Below, piece by piece: positions 1 through 6,537 of a DNA stretch of 10,856 nucleotides (its first letter is position 1; each line of letters opens with the position of its first letter). A model generated the notes under the pieces. That model did not search any database. It had not been told where the DNA came from and saw nothing but the letters and a program-made list of their open reading frames with translations. This DNA comes from Chloroflexota bacterium. GTDB taxonomy: Bacteria; Chloroflexota; Anaerolineae; UBA1429. The position numbers and the translations under genes were made by a program. The stretch spans positions 1-10,856 of the forward strand of contig JAAZBY010000222.1 in assembly GCA_012513595.1 (NCBI GenBank). The letters run 5' to 3'.

Positions 1-837
1 CAGCGGCTGCGGGGCGCGGGCGATGAGGAAATCGGCGTGTTCCAGCCCGGCGGCCAGGGCTCCCCGCGGATACTGCTCGGCATCGGCCGGGATCTCGTTC
101 TCCAGGTTCGATAAAAAGGTCGTCACAAAACAGGAGGGGGCCGCCATGGTCAGGCGCTGGTCAAGGCCCCACATCCAGGTGGTCACGGTCCCCCCTCCCG
201 AGCAGCCGGTCATCCCGACGTGGGCGGGGTCCACCTCCGGCCGAGAGAGGAGGTAGTCGAGGGCGCGGGTAGCGTCCCAGCTGAACCAGGAGGGCATGTC
301 GTAGCCGACCAGTTCGGCCTGTTTGCCCATCATGTTGTGCGCCAGGGTGGGGCGCTCGGCGGTCTCTTCGCTCCCGGGGATGTCGACGTATTGGACGCGC
401 TCCCCCTGGTTCAGCGGGTCGAACACGAGCACCACAAAGCCGGCATACACCAGCCGCTGCGCGGTGCTCTGCACGTAGCCGCTGGCCTTGCCGGGCAGGC
501 TGTGCCCGCAGGCCACCAGCGCCCCCGGCGCCGGGCGCTCCAGCCCGGCGGGAACGTACAGGTTGCCGGTTACCAGGCACCCCGGGACGCTCTCCAGAAT
601 CACCTTCTCTATGCGGTAGCCCGGGCGCTCGACCGTGCCCGTCACCTGCGCCGCGAGAGGCGCCAGCGCCGGCGGCGGGGCAAAGAGCGCCGCGATCTTG
701 CCGCGCACCTCGGCCTGGTAGGCCAGGGCCTCCTCAGGCGTGGCCAGGGCGCTCAGCCGCTCCTGCCGAGCGGCACGCATCGCCCGCAGCGCCTCCACCG
801 TGTGGTCGATCACCATGTGCCCGTAACCCGTACGCAT
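1..837 (-). CDS. alpha/beta hydrolase (acetyl xylan esterase / dienelactone hydrolase-like), partial
   Basis: The reading frame is open from an ATG at 837 to the window edge, so 279 residues are visible and the C-terminus is missing. The start is supported by AGGAGG six bases upstream. Residues 105-145 carry the N-terminal half of an alpha/beta hydrolase core: a strand ending in CGHSLPGK (oxyanion-loop-like, 110-117), then GFVVLVFDPLNQGER (133-147), a signature of the acetyl xylan esterase-like group. The nucleophile elbow is GCSGG at 211-215, with Ser213 as the likely catalytic serine. The catalytic Asp and His would lie in the missing part. No signal peptide is visible, and about 65 residues precede the hydrolase core. 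By family it should cleave an ester or similar bond in the cytoplasm; the substrate is unknown. It is transcribed divergently from cbiM. The fold assignment is firm and the esterase role is inferred. Confidence 0.88.
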   Translation of the reverse strand, partial: MRTGYGHMVIDHTVEALRAMRAARQERLSALATPEEALAYQAEVRGKIAALFAPPPALAPLAAQVTGTVERPGYRIEKVILESVPGCLVTGNLYVPAGLERPAPGALVACGHSLPGKASGYVQSTAQRLVYAGFVVLVFDPLNQGERVQYVDIPGSEETAERPTLAHNMMGKQAELVGYDMPSWFSWDATRALDYLLSRPEVDPAHVGMTGCSGGGTVTTWMWGLDQRLTMAAPSCFVTTFLSNLENEIPADAEQYPRGALAAGLEHADFLIARAPQPL

Positions 838-894
838 GCGTCGCCTCCTATCCTGGCCGCGGGGTGGCCCTATCGCTGGTGGCTGGCCGGCACG

Positions 895-922
895 AGTATA
901 GGTCCGGGGGGTGTGCCGTCAA
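895..922 (-). promoter_or_regulatory. sigma-70-type promoter for the hydrolase gene
   Basis: On the minus strand there is a -35 box TTGACG (922-917), a 16-base spacer, and a -10 box TATACT (900-895). Transcription would start near 888, giving a leader of about 50 bases before the hydrolase ATG at 837. The two boxes match the consensus at five positions each. It faces away from the cbiM promoter, with 33 bases between the two -35 boxes. Confidence 0.72.
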
Positions 923-931
923 CCGTCTGGA

Positions 932-946
932 GCGCCCTCCCGGCGC
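932..946. promoter_or_regulatory. inverted repeat between divergent promoters (possible operator)
   Basis: GCGCC at 932-936 and GGCGC at 942-946 form a perfect dyad around a five-base centre. It lies in the 33-base gap between the -35 boxes of the divergent hydrolase and cbiM promoters. The position would suit a regulator acting on one or both genes. Short GC dyads are common in GC-rich DNA, so this is only a candidate. Confidence 0.25.
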
Positions 947-955
947 AGCCCACTA

Positions 956-985
956 TTGACAGCCCCACACCCGCCATGCTACAAT
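956..985 (+). promoter_or_regulatory. sigma-70-type promoter for the cbiM operon
   Basis: A perfect -35 box TTGACA (956-961) is followed by an 18-base spacer and TACAAT (980-985, five of six to consensus). Transcription should begin near 991, leaving a leader of only about 30 bases before the GTG at 1022. That is too short for a cobalamin riboswitch or an RNA metal sensor. Any metal control would therefore have to act through a DNA-binding regulator at or near these boxes. Confidence 0.82.
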
Positions 986-1021
986 GACCTTATTGCGAAG
1001 ACTTGCAACAAGGAGGTGTCC

Positions 1022-1690
1022 GTGCATATCCCAGACGGCTTTGTCTCGGTCGGCACCGCGGCGGCGACCTTTGTGGGGTCGGCCGGCGCGATCGCCTACT
1101 CCGCGCGCCGCGTTGACCGTGAGCTGCACGAGCGCCAGGTGCCGCTCATGGGCGTCATGGCGGCCTTTGTCTTTGCCGCGCAGATGATCAACTTCAAGGT
1201 CGCCGCCGGCACCTCCGGGCACCTCCTTGGCGGGGCCCTGCTCGGCATCCTCCTGGGCCCCTGGGCGGGCACCCTGGTCCTCACCGCGGTGGTAGGCATC
1301 CAGGCCTTCCTCTTCCAGGACGGCGGCTACCTGGCCCTGGGCGCCAACCTGCTGAACATGGCCGTGCTGGGCGTCTGGAGCGGCTACGGCATCTGGTGGC
1401 TGGCGCGCCGCCTGCTGCCGAGCAAGGCCGGTGTGGCACCGGCGGCCTTCCTGGCCGGCTGGGGTTCGGTCATGATCGCCTCCCTGGCCTGCGCGCTGGA
1501 GCTGGCCATCTCCGGCACCTCACCGCTCGGCCTGGTGGTGCCGGCCATGGCCGGCGTCCACGCCCTCATCGGCATCGGCGAGGGGCTCATTACCACGGGC
1601 GTGTTGGCCTTCCTGGCCGCCACGCGCAAGGACCTGCTGGAGCTGCACACGCCGAGCCGGGCGCTGCCGGCCAAGGGAGGTGCGCAATGA
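1022..1690 (+). CDS. cbiM: ECF nickel/cobalt transporter substrate-capture subunit CbiM/NikM
   Basis: This 222-residue membrane protein begins MHIPDGF, the N-terminal motif of the CbiM/NikM family, where the amino-terminal Met and His2 help bind Ni2+ or Co2+. That motif fixes the GTG start at 1022 although the frame stays open upstream. A near-perfect anti-SD match, AAGGAGGTG (1010-1018), sits just before it. Further family features are FAAQMINFKVAAGTSGHLLGGAL (residues about 46-68, with two histidine-rich or polar metal-site segments), FLFQDGGYLALGANLLNM, and GVHALIGIGEGLIT near residues 179-193. Several hydrophobic helices fit a six- or seven-helix S component. It is the first gene of the cbiM-N-QO operon and overlaps the next gene by ATGA. 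Sequence alone does not say whether nickel or cobalt is carried. Confidence 0.95.
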   Translation: MHIPDGFVSVGTAAATFVGSAGAIAYSARRVDRELHERQVPLMGVMAAFVFAAQMINFKVAAGTSGHLLGGALLGILLGPWAGTLVLTAVVGIQAFLFQDGGYLALGANLLNMAVLGVWSGYGIWWLARRLLPSKAGVAPAAFLAGWGSVMIASLACALELAISGTSPLGLVVPAMAGVHALIGIGEGLITTGVLAFLAATRKDLLELHTPSRALPAKGGAQ

Positions 1691-1974
1691 GGAACCGCTG
1701 GCTGCTGATCGGCCTCGGGCTGGCGCTGCTCGTCGCCATTCTCTCTCCGCTGGCCTCCGCCCATCCCGACGGGCTGGAGCGCGTCGCCGAGGACGCCGGC
1801 TTTGAGGGCGCCGCGCGTGAGGCGCCCTTTGCCGTGATCGCCGATTACGTCTTCCCCGGCGTGCAGAACGAGGCCCTGGCCACCATCATGGCCGGGGTGC
1901 TCGGCACGTTGGTAACCTTTGGGCTCCTGTGGGGCCTGGGCAGGCTCGTCGTTCGTAGGCGCCCCGCCGCCTGA
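1687..1974 (+). CDS. cbiN: PDGLE-domain accessory subunit of the ECF metal transporter (CbiN-like)
   Basis: The protein has 95 residues. A hydrophobic helix (residues 6-25) is followed by HPDGLERVAEDAGF (26-39), the defining PDGLE motif of the small subunit that accompanies or is fused to CbiM/NikM. An extracytoplasmic loop follows, then a second helix near 62-86 and a basic end RRRPAA. This two-helix topology matches the CbiN/NikN class, which is needed for metal loading of the M subunit. The ATG overlaps the cbiM stop codon as ATGA, and GGGAGG lies just upstream, so translation is probably coupled. PDGLE proteins occur with both nickel and cobalt systems, so the symbol reflects position rather than proven metal. 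Confidence 0.88.
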   Translation: MRNRWLLIGLGLALLVAILSPLASAHPDGLERVAEDAGFEGAAREAPFAVIADYVFPGVQNEALATIMAGVLGTLVTFGLLWGLGRLVVRRRPAA

Positions 1975-1990
1975 TCGCGTTTCTGGAACG

Positions 1991-2014
1991 CCCCCGGCGC
2001 TGTCGCGCCGGGGG
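1991..2014 (+). promoter_or_regulatory. stable hairpin between cbiN and cbiQO
   Basis: CCCCCGGCGC (1991-2000) and GCGCCGGGGG (2005-2014) form a perfect 10-bp stem with a four-base TGTC loop. It fills most of the 56-base gap between cbiN and the GTG of the cbiQO fusion. No T-run follows, so it does not look like a standard intrinsic terminator. It could protect the upstream cbiMN message, tune expression of the downstream energizing module, or reduce read-through. Confidence 0.6.
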
Positions 2015-2030
2015 ACCAGCGAGGACCGCC

Positions 2031-3518
2031 GTGACGCTTCGCATCCTGGACCCCTACTACCCCGGGCAGAGCGCCATTCACCTGGCCGATGCCCGGGCCA
2101 AGCTATTGGTGGCGCTGGCCTGGATCCTGGCCATCAACCTGACGCCGGCCACCCTGTGGCCGCTGTACGGGCTGTACCTCCTGGCCTGGCTGGGCGCTCT
2201 GCTCGCCGCCGGCGTCCCCCCCTGGGAGGTGGCCAAGCGCTCGGCGCTGGCCGCGCCCTTCGTGCTCTTTGCCGCGCTCGGCGCGCCGCTGGCGGCCGGG
2301 GGACGGGTGTTGTGGTCGCGCGCCATCCTCGGCTGGCAGGCCACCATCACCGACCTCGGGCTGTGGAGGTTCGCCACCGTACTGGGGCGCGCCTGGCTCT
2401 CCGTCCTGGTGGCCGTCGGCCTGGGGGCCACCACGGCGTTCACCGATCTGGTGCGGGCCATGCGCGCGCTGGGCCTGCCGGCCGTGCTGGCCTCGGTGGT
2501 CCTGATGATGTACCGCTACCTCTTTGTCCTGGCCGATGAGGCCCAGCGCCTGATGCGCGCCCGCGAGGCCCGCTCAGCCGACCTGCCCGGCCGGCGCGGG
2601 GGCCGCTCGCTCGCCTGGCGCGCCCAGGTCACGGGCCACATGATCGCTACCCTCTTCCTGCGCACCTATGAGCGCAGCGAGCGCATCTACCGGGCCATGC
2701 TCTCACGCGGCTACCGCGGTGAAGAGCGACACCTGGCCGCCCACCCCAGGCCGCACGAGCGGGCGCAGGGGCGCGGCAGCGCGGCTCCCGCGCCCCTGGC
2801 GCCGACTGCTGAGGAACCCATGGCCACCAATATGCCGATCGTGGAACTGGAAGCGCTGGCCTACACCTACCCCGACGGGCACCACGCCCTGCGCGGCATT
2901 ACGCTGGCCGTGGCGGAAGGCGAAAAAGTCGCCCTGGTGGGCGCCAACGGGGCGGGCAAGTCGACCCTGCTCCTGCACCTGAACGGCCTGCTACACGGTG
3001 AGGGGCAGGTGCGCATCGGCGGGGTGCCGGTGAACGAGGAGACCGCCCGCCTCGTGCGGGCCAGGGTGGGGCTCGTCTTCCAGGATCCGGACGATCAGCT
3101 CTTCAGCCCCACCGTCCTCGACGACGTGGCTTTCGGCCCCCTGCACATGGGCCTCGAGGACGAGGCCGTCCTGGCGCGCTCCGCCTGGGCCCTCTCGCAG
3201 GTACAGATGGACGGGTTTGACGCCCGCATGCCGCACCGGCTCAGCCTCGGAGAGCGCAAGCGTGTCTCGGTGGCCACGGTGCTGTCGATGGACCCGCAGA
3301 TCCTGGCCCTCGACGAGCCCTCCGCCGGGCTCGACCCGGCCGCCCGCCACAACCTGATCGCGGTCCTGCGCTCCCTGCCGCAGACGATGTTGATCGCCTC
3401 GCACGACCTGGATTTCGTCCGCGCCCTCTGCACGCGCGCCGTCGTATTGCGCGAGGGCCGCCTGGCCGCCGACGTGCCGATCGAGGCCCTGACCGAGGAC
3501 CTCCTGGCCGACGGCTGA
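2031..3518 (+). CDS. cbiQO: fused ECF transporter T-component and ATPase (CbiQ-CbiO)
   Basis: One 495-residue frame joins two proteins that are usually separate. Residues 1 to about 235 are CbiQ: DPYYPGQSAIHLADARAK at the N-terminus, several membrane helices between 25 and 165, and the two coupling-helix motifs, RAREARS (176-182) and SRGYRGE (225-231). A linker rich in Ala, Pro and Arg (about 236-268) follows. Residues 269-495 are an ABC ATPase: Walker A GANGAGKST (304-312), Q-loop FQDPDDQLF (350-358), signature LSLGERKR (404-411), Walker B ILALDEP (424-430) and H-loop SHD (457-459). The GTG at 2031 has a GAGGA-type site upstream. An internal in-frame ATG at 2820 (residue 264), preceded by GAGGA, could also yield a free CbiO of 232 residues. 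The protein would power metal uptake with CbiM and CbiN. Confidence 0.9.
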   Translation: MTLRILDPYYPGQSAIHLADARAKLLVALAWILAINLTPATLWPLYGLYLLAWLGALLAAGVPPWEVAKRSALAAPFVLFAALGAPLAAGGRVLWSRAILGWQATITDLGLWRFATVLGRAWLSVLVAVGLGATTAFTDLVRAMRALGLPAVLASVVLMMYRYLFVLADEAQRLMRAREARSADLPGRRGGRSLAWRAQVTGHMIATLFLRTYERSERIYRAMLSRGYRGEERHLAAHPRPHERAQGRGSAAPAPLAPTAEEPMATNMPIVELEALAYTYPDGHHALRGITLAVAEGEKVALVGANGAGKSTLLLHLNGLLHGEGQVRIGGVPVNEETARLVRARVGLVFQDPDDQLFSPTVLDDVAFGPLHMGLEDEAVLARSAWALSQVQMDGFDARMPHRLSLGERKRVSVATVLSMDPQILALDEPSAGLDPAARHNLIAVLRSLPQTMLIASHDLDFVRALCTRAVVLREGRLAADVPIEALTEDLLADG

Positions 3519-3538
3519 CCTGGGCGCATCCCTACAGA

Positions 3539-3585
3539 GGCCCCCGCCCACCCGAGCCCACAGAAGGGTCGGGTGGCCGGGGGCC
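3539..3585. terminator. bidirectional terminator hairpin between convergent genes
   Basis: The arms 3539-3555 and 3569-3585 pair over 16 bp with a single C-C mismatch: GGCCCCCG with CGGGGGCC, then CCACCCGA with TCGGGTGG. Two more pairs are possible inside. It lies between the stop codon of cbiQO at 3518 and the sulfatase stop at 3609, so it can serve both convergent units. No long T-run follows on either strand, but stem length and placement support termination. A small adjoining hairpin, CTGCT (3585-3589) with AGCAG (3595-3599), partly overlaps it. Confidence 0.75.
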
Positions 3586-3608
3586 TGCTGGGTAAGCAGC
3601 CCGCCGCC

Positions 3609-5138
3609 TCAGGCGCCCCAGACGCGCGGCATGCGCGTCGGTTCGCGCCGCAGCTCGGCGTTCAGGAAGCGCTGCAGCAGCTCCGCCTTGAGCGGCAGGT
3701 GCTGCGGCTCATCCCACAGGTTGCGGCGCTCCTCGGGGTCCTCGGCGAGGTCGAACATCTCCCCGTAGGCGTGGTCGCGGTACACCGTGACCTTGTAGCG
3801 CCCGTCCACATAGGTGCGCAGGTGCACCTTGGTTGGCTCGTGGCGGTTCTCGACGATGGCGTGGTCACGGGCCGCCGCGCCGCCCGCCCAGGCCTCCAGC
3901 TGGCTGACGCCCTGCATGGCGCCCGGCACCGGCTGCCCCGCCGCGCGGAGGAAAGAGGGGGCCAGGTCCACCTGAGACTGTAGCGCACCGGATACTGCCC
4001 CCGCCGGCACCTGCCCCGGCCAGCGCACCAGCATCGGAATGCGGATCATGTCCTCGTAGTGAAAAGCGCCCTTGGCCACCAGGCCGTGCTGCCCCAAAAA
4101 GTGCCCGTGATCGGTGGTAAAGAGCACCAGGGTGTTCTCGGCCACGCCCAGGCGGTCCAGCGCGGCGAGGATGCGGCCGATCTGCTGGTCCATGAACGAG
4201 ATCATGCCATAGTACACGGCCATAGAGCGGCGCAGCGCGGCCGCCTCGATCCTGTGGGAGTGAAAGCCGTGCGGGCCGTAGGTCTCCCGGTACATGGAAA
4301 AGTCGGGCCGCGCCTCCTGCGTCTTGGCATAGTGCGGGGGCATGCGCTCGAACTCGTCAGGCAGGAGCGTCCCCGGCACCATCTCGTCCGCGTCGTACAT
4401 CGATGCCCACGGCTCCGGCACCAGGTAGGGCGGATGGGGATCCTGGAAGCTGGCCCAGGTGAAGAAGGGGCGGCCGGTGCTGACGGCGCGCTCGATGTTG
4501 GCCACGGCGCGCTCGGCCGTCCAGGTGCTATAGTGGTACTCGGCCGGCAGGCTCCAGGAGTGCCTGTCGCGCATCCAGTAGGGGCGGCCCGCCGCGGCGG
4601 GCTGGGGCGGGTAGGGTTGAAAGTAGTCCCGCCAGTTCGCGAGGCCCCGCTCCTCCATCCACAGCGCATAGTGCTGGCCGGCGTGCGACTCGTCGGCGTG
4701 GTTGCGCGCCACCTCCACGTGCTCGAACCCGTACCAGGGCCCGTGGAAGCCCCGCCAAAAGTCCAAGTCCCGCAGGGTCGGCTGGCACTCGAGCGAGGTG
4801 CTCCCGGGCGTCGAGGCCAGCGGCTGAAAGTGCGCCTTGCCGATCAGGTGCGTGGCGTAGCCGGCCCCGCCCAGCAGGCCGCCAACGGTGGGGACGTCCT
4901 CGGGCAGTTTGACGCCTATCGTCCAGCAGTGGTGCCAGGAGGGGTATAGCCCGGTGATGATGCTCGCGCGGGACGGGGAGCAGACCGGGTTCGAGCAGTA
5001 GGCTCGCTCAAAGCGGGTGCCCTCCCGTGCCAGCCGGTCCAGGTGCGGCGTGCGGATGCGCGGATTGGTGACGCCGAGGGTGTCCCAGTGTTGCTGGTCG
5101 GAGGTGATGAGCAGGATGTTCGGTCGGTCGGGCGGCAT
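3609..5138 (-). CDS. type I sulfatase (formylglycine-dependent, alkaline phosphatase superfamily)
   Basis: The protein has 509 residues, a usual length for cytoplasmic type I sulfatases. NILLITSDQQ (7-16) supplies metal-ligand Asp14 and Gln15. CSPSRASIITG (53-63) is the sulfatase signature, in which Cys53 is oxidised to formylglycine, and Arg57 is the conserved partner. Other expected residues are Lys101 and His103 in GKAHF, DPHPPY (233-238), TTDHGHFLGQHG (341-352) with metal ligands Asp343 and His344, and Lys357. The C-terminal YKVTVYRDHAYGEMFDLAEDPEERRNL (from 448) is the usual sulfatase tail. There is no signal peptide, so it should act on an imported substrate. The ATG at 5138 follows TAGGAG. 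It is the last gene of the minus-strand unit, 76 bases after the transporter. A phosphodiesterase or phosphonate monoester hydrolase role is possible in this superfamily but less likely. Confidence 0.94.
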   Translation of the reverse strand: MPPDRPNILLITSDQQHWDTLGVTNPRIRTPHLDRLAREGTRFERAYCSNPVCSPSRASIITGLYPSWHHCWTIGVKLPEDVPTVGGLLGGAGYATHLIGKAHFQPLASTPGSTSLECQPTLRDLDFWRGFHGPWYGFEHVEVARNHADESHAGQHYALWMEERGLANWRDYFQPYPPQPAAAGRPYWMRDRHSWSLPAEYHYSTWTAERAVANIERAVSTGRPFFTWASFQDPHPPYLVPEPWASMYDADEMVPGTLLPDEFERMPPHYAKTQEARPDFSMYRETYGPHGFHSHRIEAAALRRSMAVYYGMISFMDQQIGRILAALDRLGVAENTLVLFTTDHGHFLGQHGLVAKGAFHYEDMIRIPMLVRWPGQVPAGAVSGALQSQVDLAPSFLRAAGQPVPGAMQGVSQLEAWAGGAAARDHAIVENRHEPTKVHLRTYVDGRYKVTVYRDHAYGEMFDLAEDPEERRNLWDEPQHLPLKAELLQRFLNAELRREPTRMPRVWGA

Positions 5139-5214
5139 GGCGCTCCTATCGCTGGGAGTGTGCGCGTGGCGCGGCGGCTGGGCCGGCGCAGGCTAACGCA
5201 CCGGGGCCGGCCGG

Positions 5215-6474
5215 TCAAGGCGCCGGCTGCCCGCGGCCAACCTCTGCGCCGCGACGGGCTTGCACCCCGGCCAGGCCGGCCATGGCCAGCCCCAGGGCCC
5301 CCCAGGCCACGAACACGCCGCCCCAGCCCCAGGCATCCTGCAGCGTCCCCGCCGCGGCCACGCTAAGCCCGCCCCCCACGTACGACACGAAATCCAGCGC
5401 CCCCGCCACCCCAGAGACCTGCCCGCGCCGGCCGAGCGCCAGCGGCAGCGAGGTCATCAACAGGGAGTTGATGCCGTAGCCGCCCAGGGCCAGGCCCCCG
5501 AGGCCGGCCAGGCCCGCGACCGCCGAGCGCTCCCCCGCCACCCACAGGAGGCCCGCCATCAGCGCGGAAAACAGCGCCAGCCCCGCGGCCACGGCCGGCT
5601 CCGCCCGCGCCCGCATCCTGTGCACCAAGGCGCCGGCCAGGGCGCTACCGGCCACCCCGCACAGCGGCACGATGAGGCTCCCCGCCACCGCTTCGGCGGC
5701 GGAACGCCCCTGGCCCGCCAGGTAGGAGGGCGTCCACATGGTCAGGGCGTCCTTGATCATGCCGGAGGCGAAGCAAAGTCCCACCGCCCAGCGCAGCTCC
5801 CGGCCCCCCAGGAGGGCGCCGAGCGCCCGGATCCCCTCGCCCAGGGTGGCCGTGGGGGCCGGCAGCGGCTCTGCCCGCTGCTCGTCCGGGCGCCGTTCCG
5901 GCGGGGCGTCCCGCGCCAGGAGGTACCAGCCCGCCGCCACGGCCAAGAGCAGGATGCCCGGCACCCGGAAGGCCATCCGCCAGCCCGCCGCCGTCACCAG
6001 CCACCCGGCCAGCGCCCAGGAGAGCGTGTGCCCGGCCATGCTGCACGGCGCAAAGGCCGCGGTGACGCGGCCCCGCTCGGCTGGCTCGAACCAGTGGGAG
6101 AGCGTCCGCACGATCGGCCCCCAGCCGGCCGACTGCGCCCAGCCGTTCAGCGCCCAGACGGCCACCATGGCCCCCAGCGCCCCCAACGAGCCGAAGGCCA
6201 GGTTCAGCACCGCGCTGCCCACCAGCCCCCACGCCACCACCCGGCGCGGCGACAGTCGATCTCCGAGGTAGCCGTTCACCAGCTGCCCCACGGCGTACGA
6301 CCAGTAGAGCGCCGTCCCGAGGAGGCCGACGGCGGCCTGCGTCCAGCCGAACTCGGCCTGCAGCGCGGGGAGGGCCACGGCGACGTTCACGCGCCCGAGG
6401 TAAAAGAACGCGTAGGTCAGCCAGGCCACTACAAAGAGGCGGCGACGCGGCGACAAAAGACGGCGCGAGGTCAT
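5215..6474 (-). CDS. MFS transporter, organophosphate:phosphate antiporter (OPA/GlpT-like) family
   Basis: The protein has 419 residues and about twelve membrane helices. FYLGRVNVAVALP (24-36) matches helix 1 of GlpT/UhpT, with Arg28 at the position of the phosphate-binding arginine. LNGWAQSAGWGPIVRTLSHWF (109-129) is the helix 4 hallmark of the OPA family. IKDALTMWTPSYL (240-252) matches helix 7, where the second phosphate-binding arginine is replaced by Lys241. His149 may match the GlpT helix 5 histidine. A charged loop (about 188-215) separates the two halves. I chose the ATG at 6474, with AGGCGG four bases upstream, over an in-frame TTG at 6498 that has no ribosome site. By family it would import an anionic organic ester in exchange for phosphate. 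The next gene, a sulfatase, leaves open a sulfated substrate. Confidence 0.88.
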   Translation of the reverse strand: MTSRRLLSPRRRLFVVAWLTYAFFYLGRVNVAVALPALQAEFGWTQAAVGLLGTALYWSYAVGQLVNGYLGDRLSPRRVVAWGLVGSAVLNLAFGSLGALGAMVAVWALNGWAQSAGWGPIVRTLSHWFEPAERGRVTAAFAPCSMAGHTLSWALAGWLVTAAGWRMAFRVPGILLLAVAAGWYLLARDAPPERRPDEQRAEPLPAPTATLGEGIRALGALLGGRELRWAVGLCFASGMIKDALTMWTPSYLAGQGRSAAEAVAGSLIVPLCGVAGSALAGALVHRMRARAEPAVAAGLALFSALMAGLLWVAGERSAVAGLAGLGGLALGGYGINSLLMTSLPLALGRRGQVSGVAGALDFVSYVGGGLSVAAAGTLQDAWGWGGVFVAWGALGLAMAGLAGVQARRGAEVGRGQPAP

Positions 6475-6537
6475 CGCGCCGCCTGATGGGGGTGGCAAAT
6501 CGTCTTGCGGCTGGCCTGCGCCGCCGCGCGGCGCGCC

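Noticed and set aside
838..1021. Cobalamin riboswitch before cbiM
   Set aside because: The promoter boxes at 956-985 leave only about 30 transcribed bases before the GTG, too few for the structure, and no B12-box-like sequence was seen.
4059..4949. 296-codon plus-strand open frame
   Set aside because: It is antisense to the sulfatase, which has all its catalytic motifs in the minus frame.
5145..5155. CCTATCGCTGG shared by the leaders of the sulfatase (5145-5155) and hydrolase (869-879)
   Set aside because: An 11-base match between two leaders could be a common regulatory word, but it is a single pair without symmetry and a chance match over many comparisons is likely.
5187..5218. TTGACC at the end of the OPA transporter gene as a separate sulfatase promoter
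   Set aside because: The minus-strand TTGACC (5218-5213) has no acceptable -10 box at 16-18 bases (TTAGCC at best).
5260..6486. 408-codon plus-strand open frame
   Set aside because: It is antisense to the OPA transporter and encodes a Gln/Arg/His/Pro-rich sequence with no hydrophobic or family pattern.
6475..6498. TTG at 6498 as the start of the OPA transporter
   Set aside because: It has no ribosome site and adds only a Pro/Gly-rich octapeptide; the ATG at 6474 is preceded by AGGCGG.
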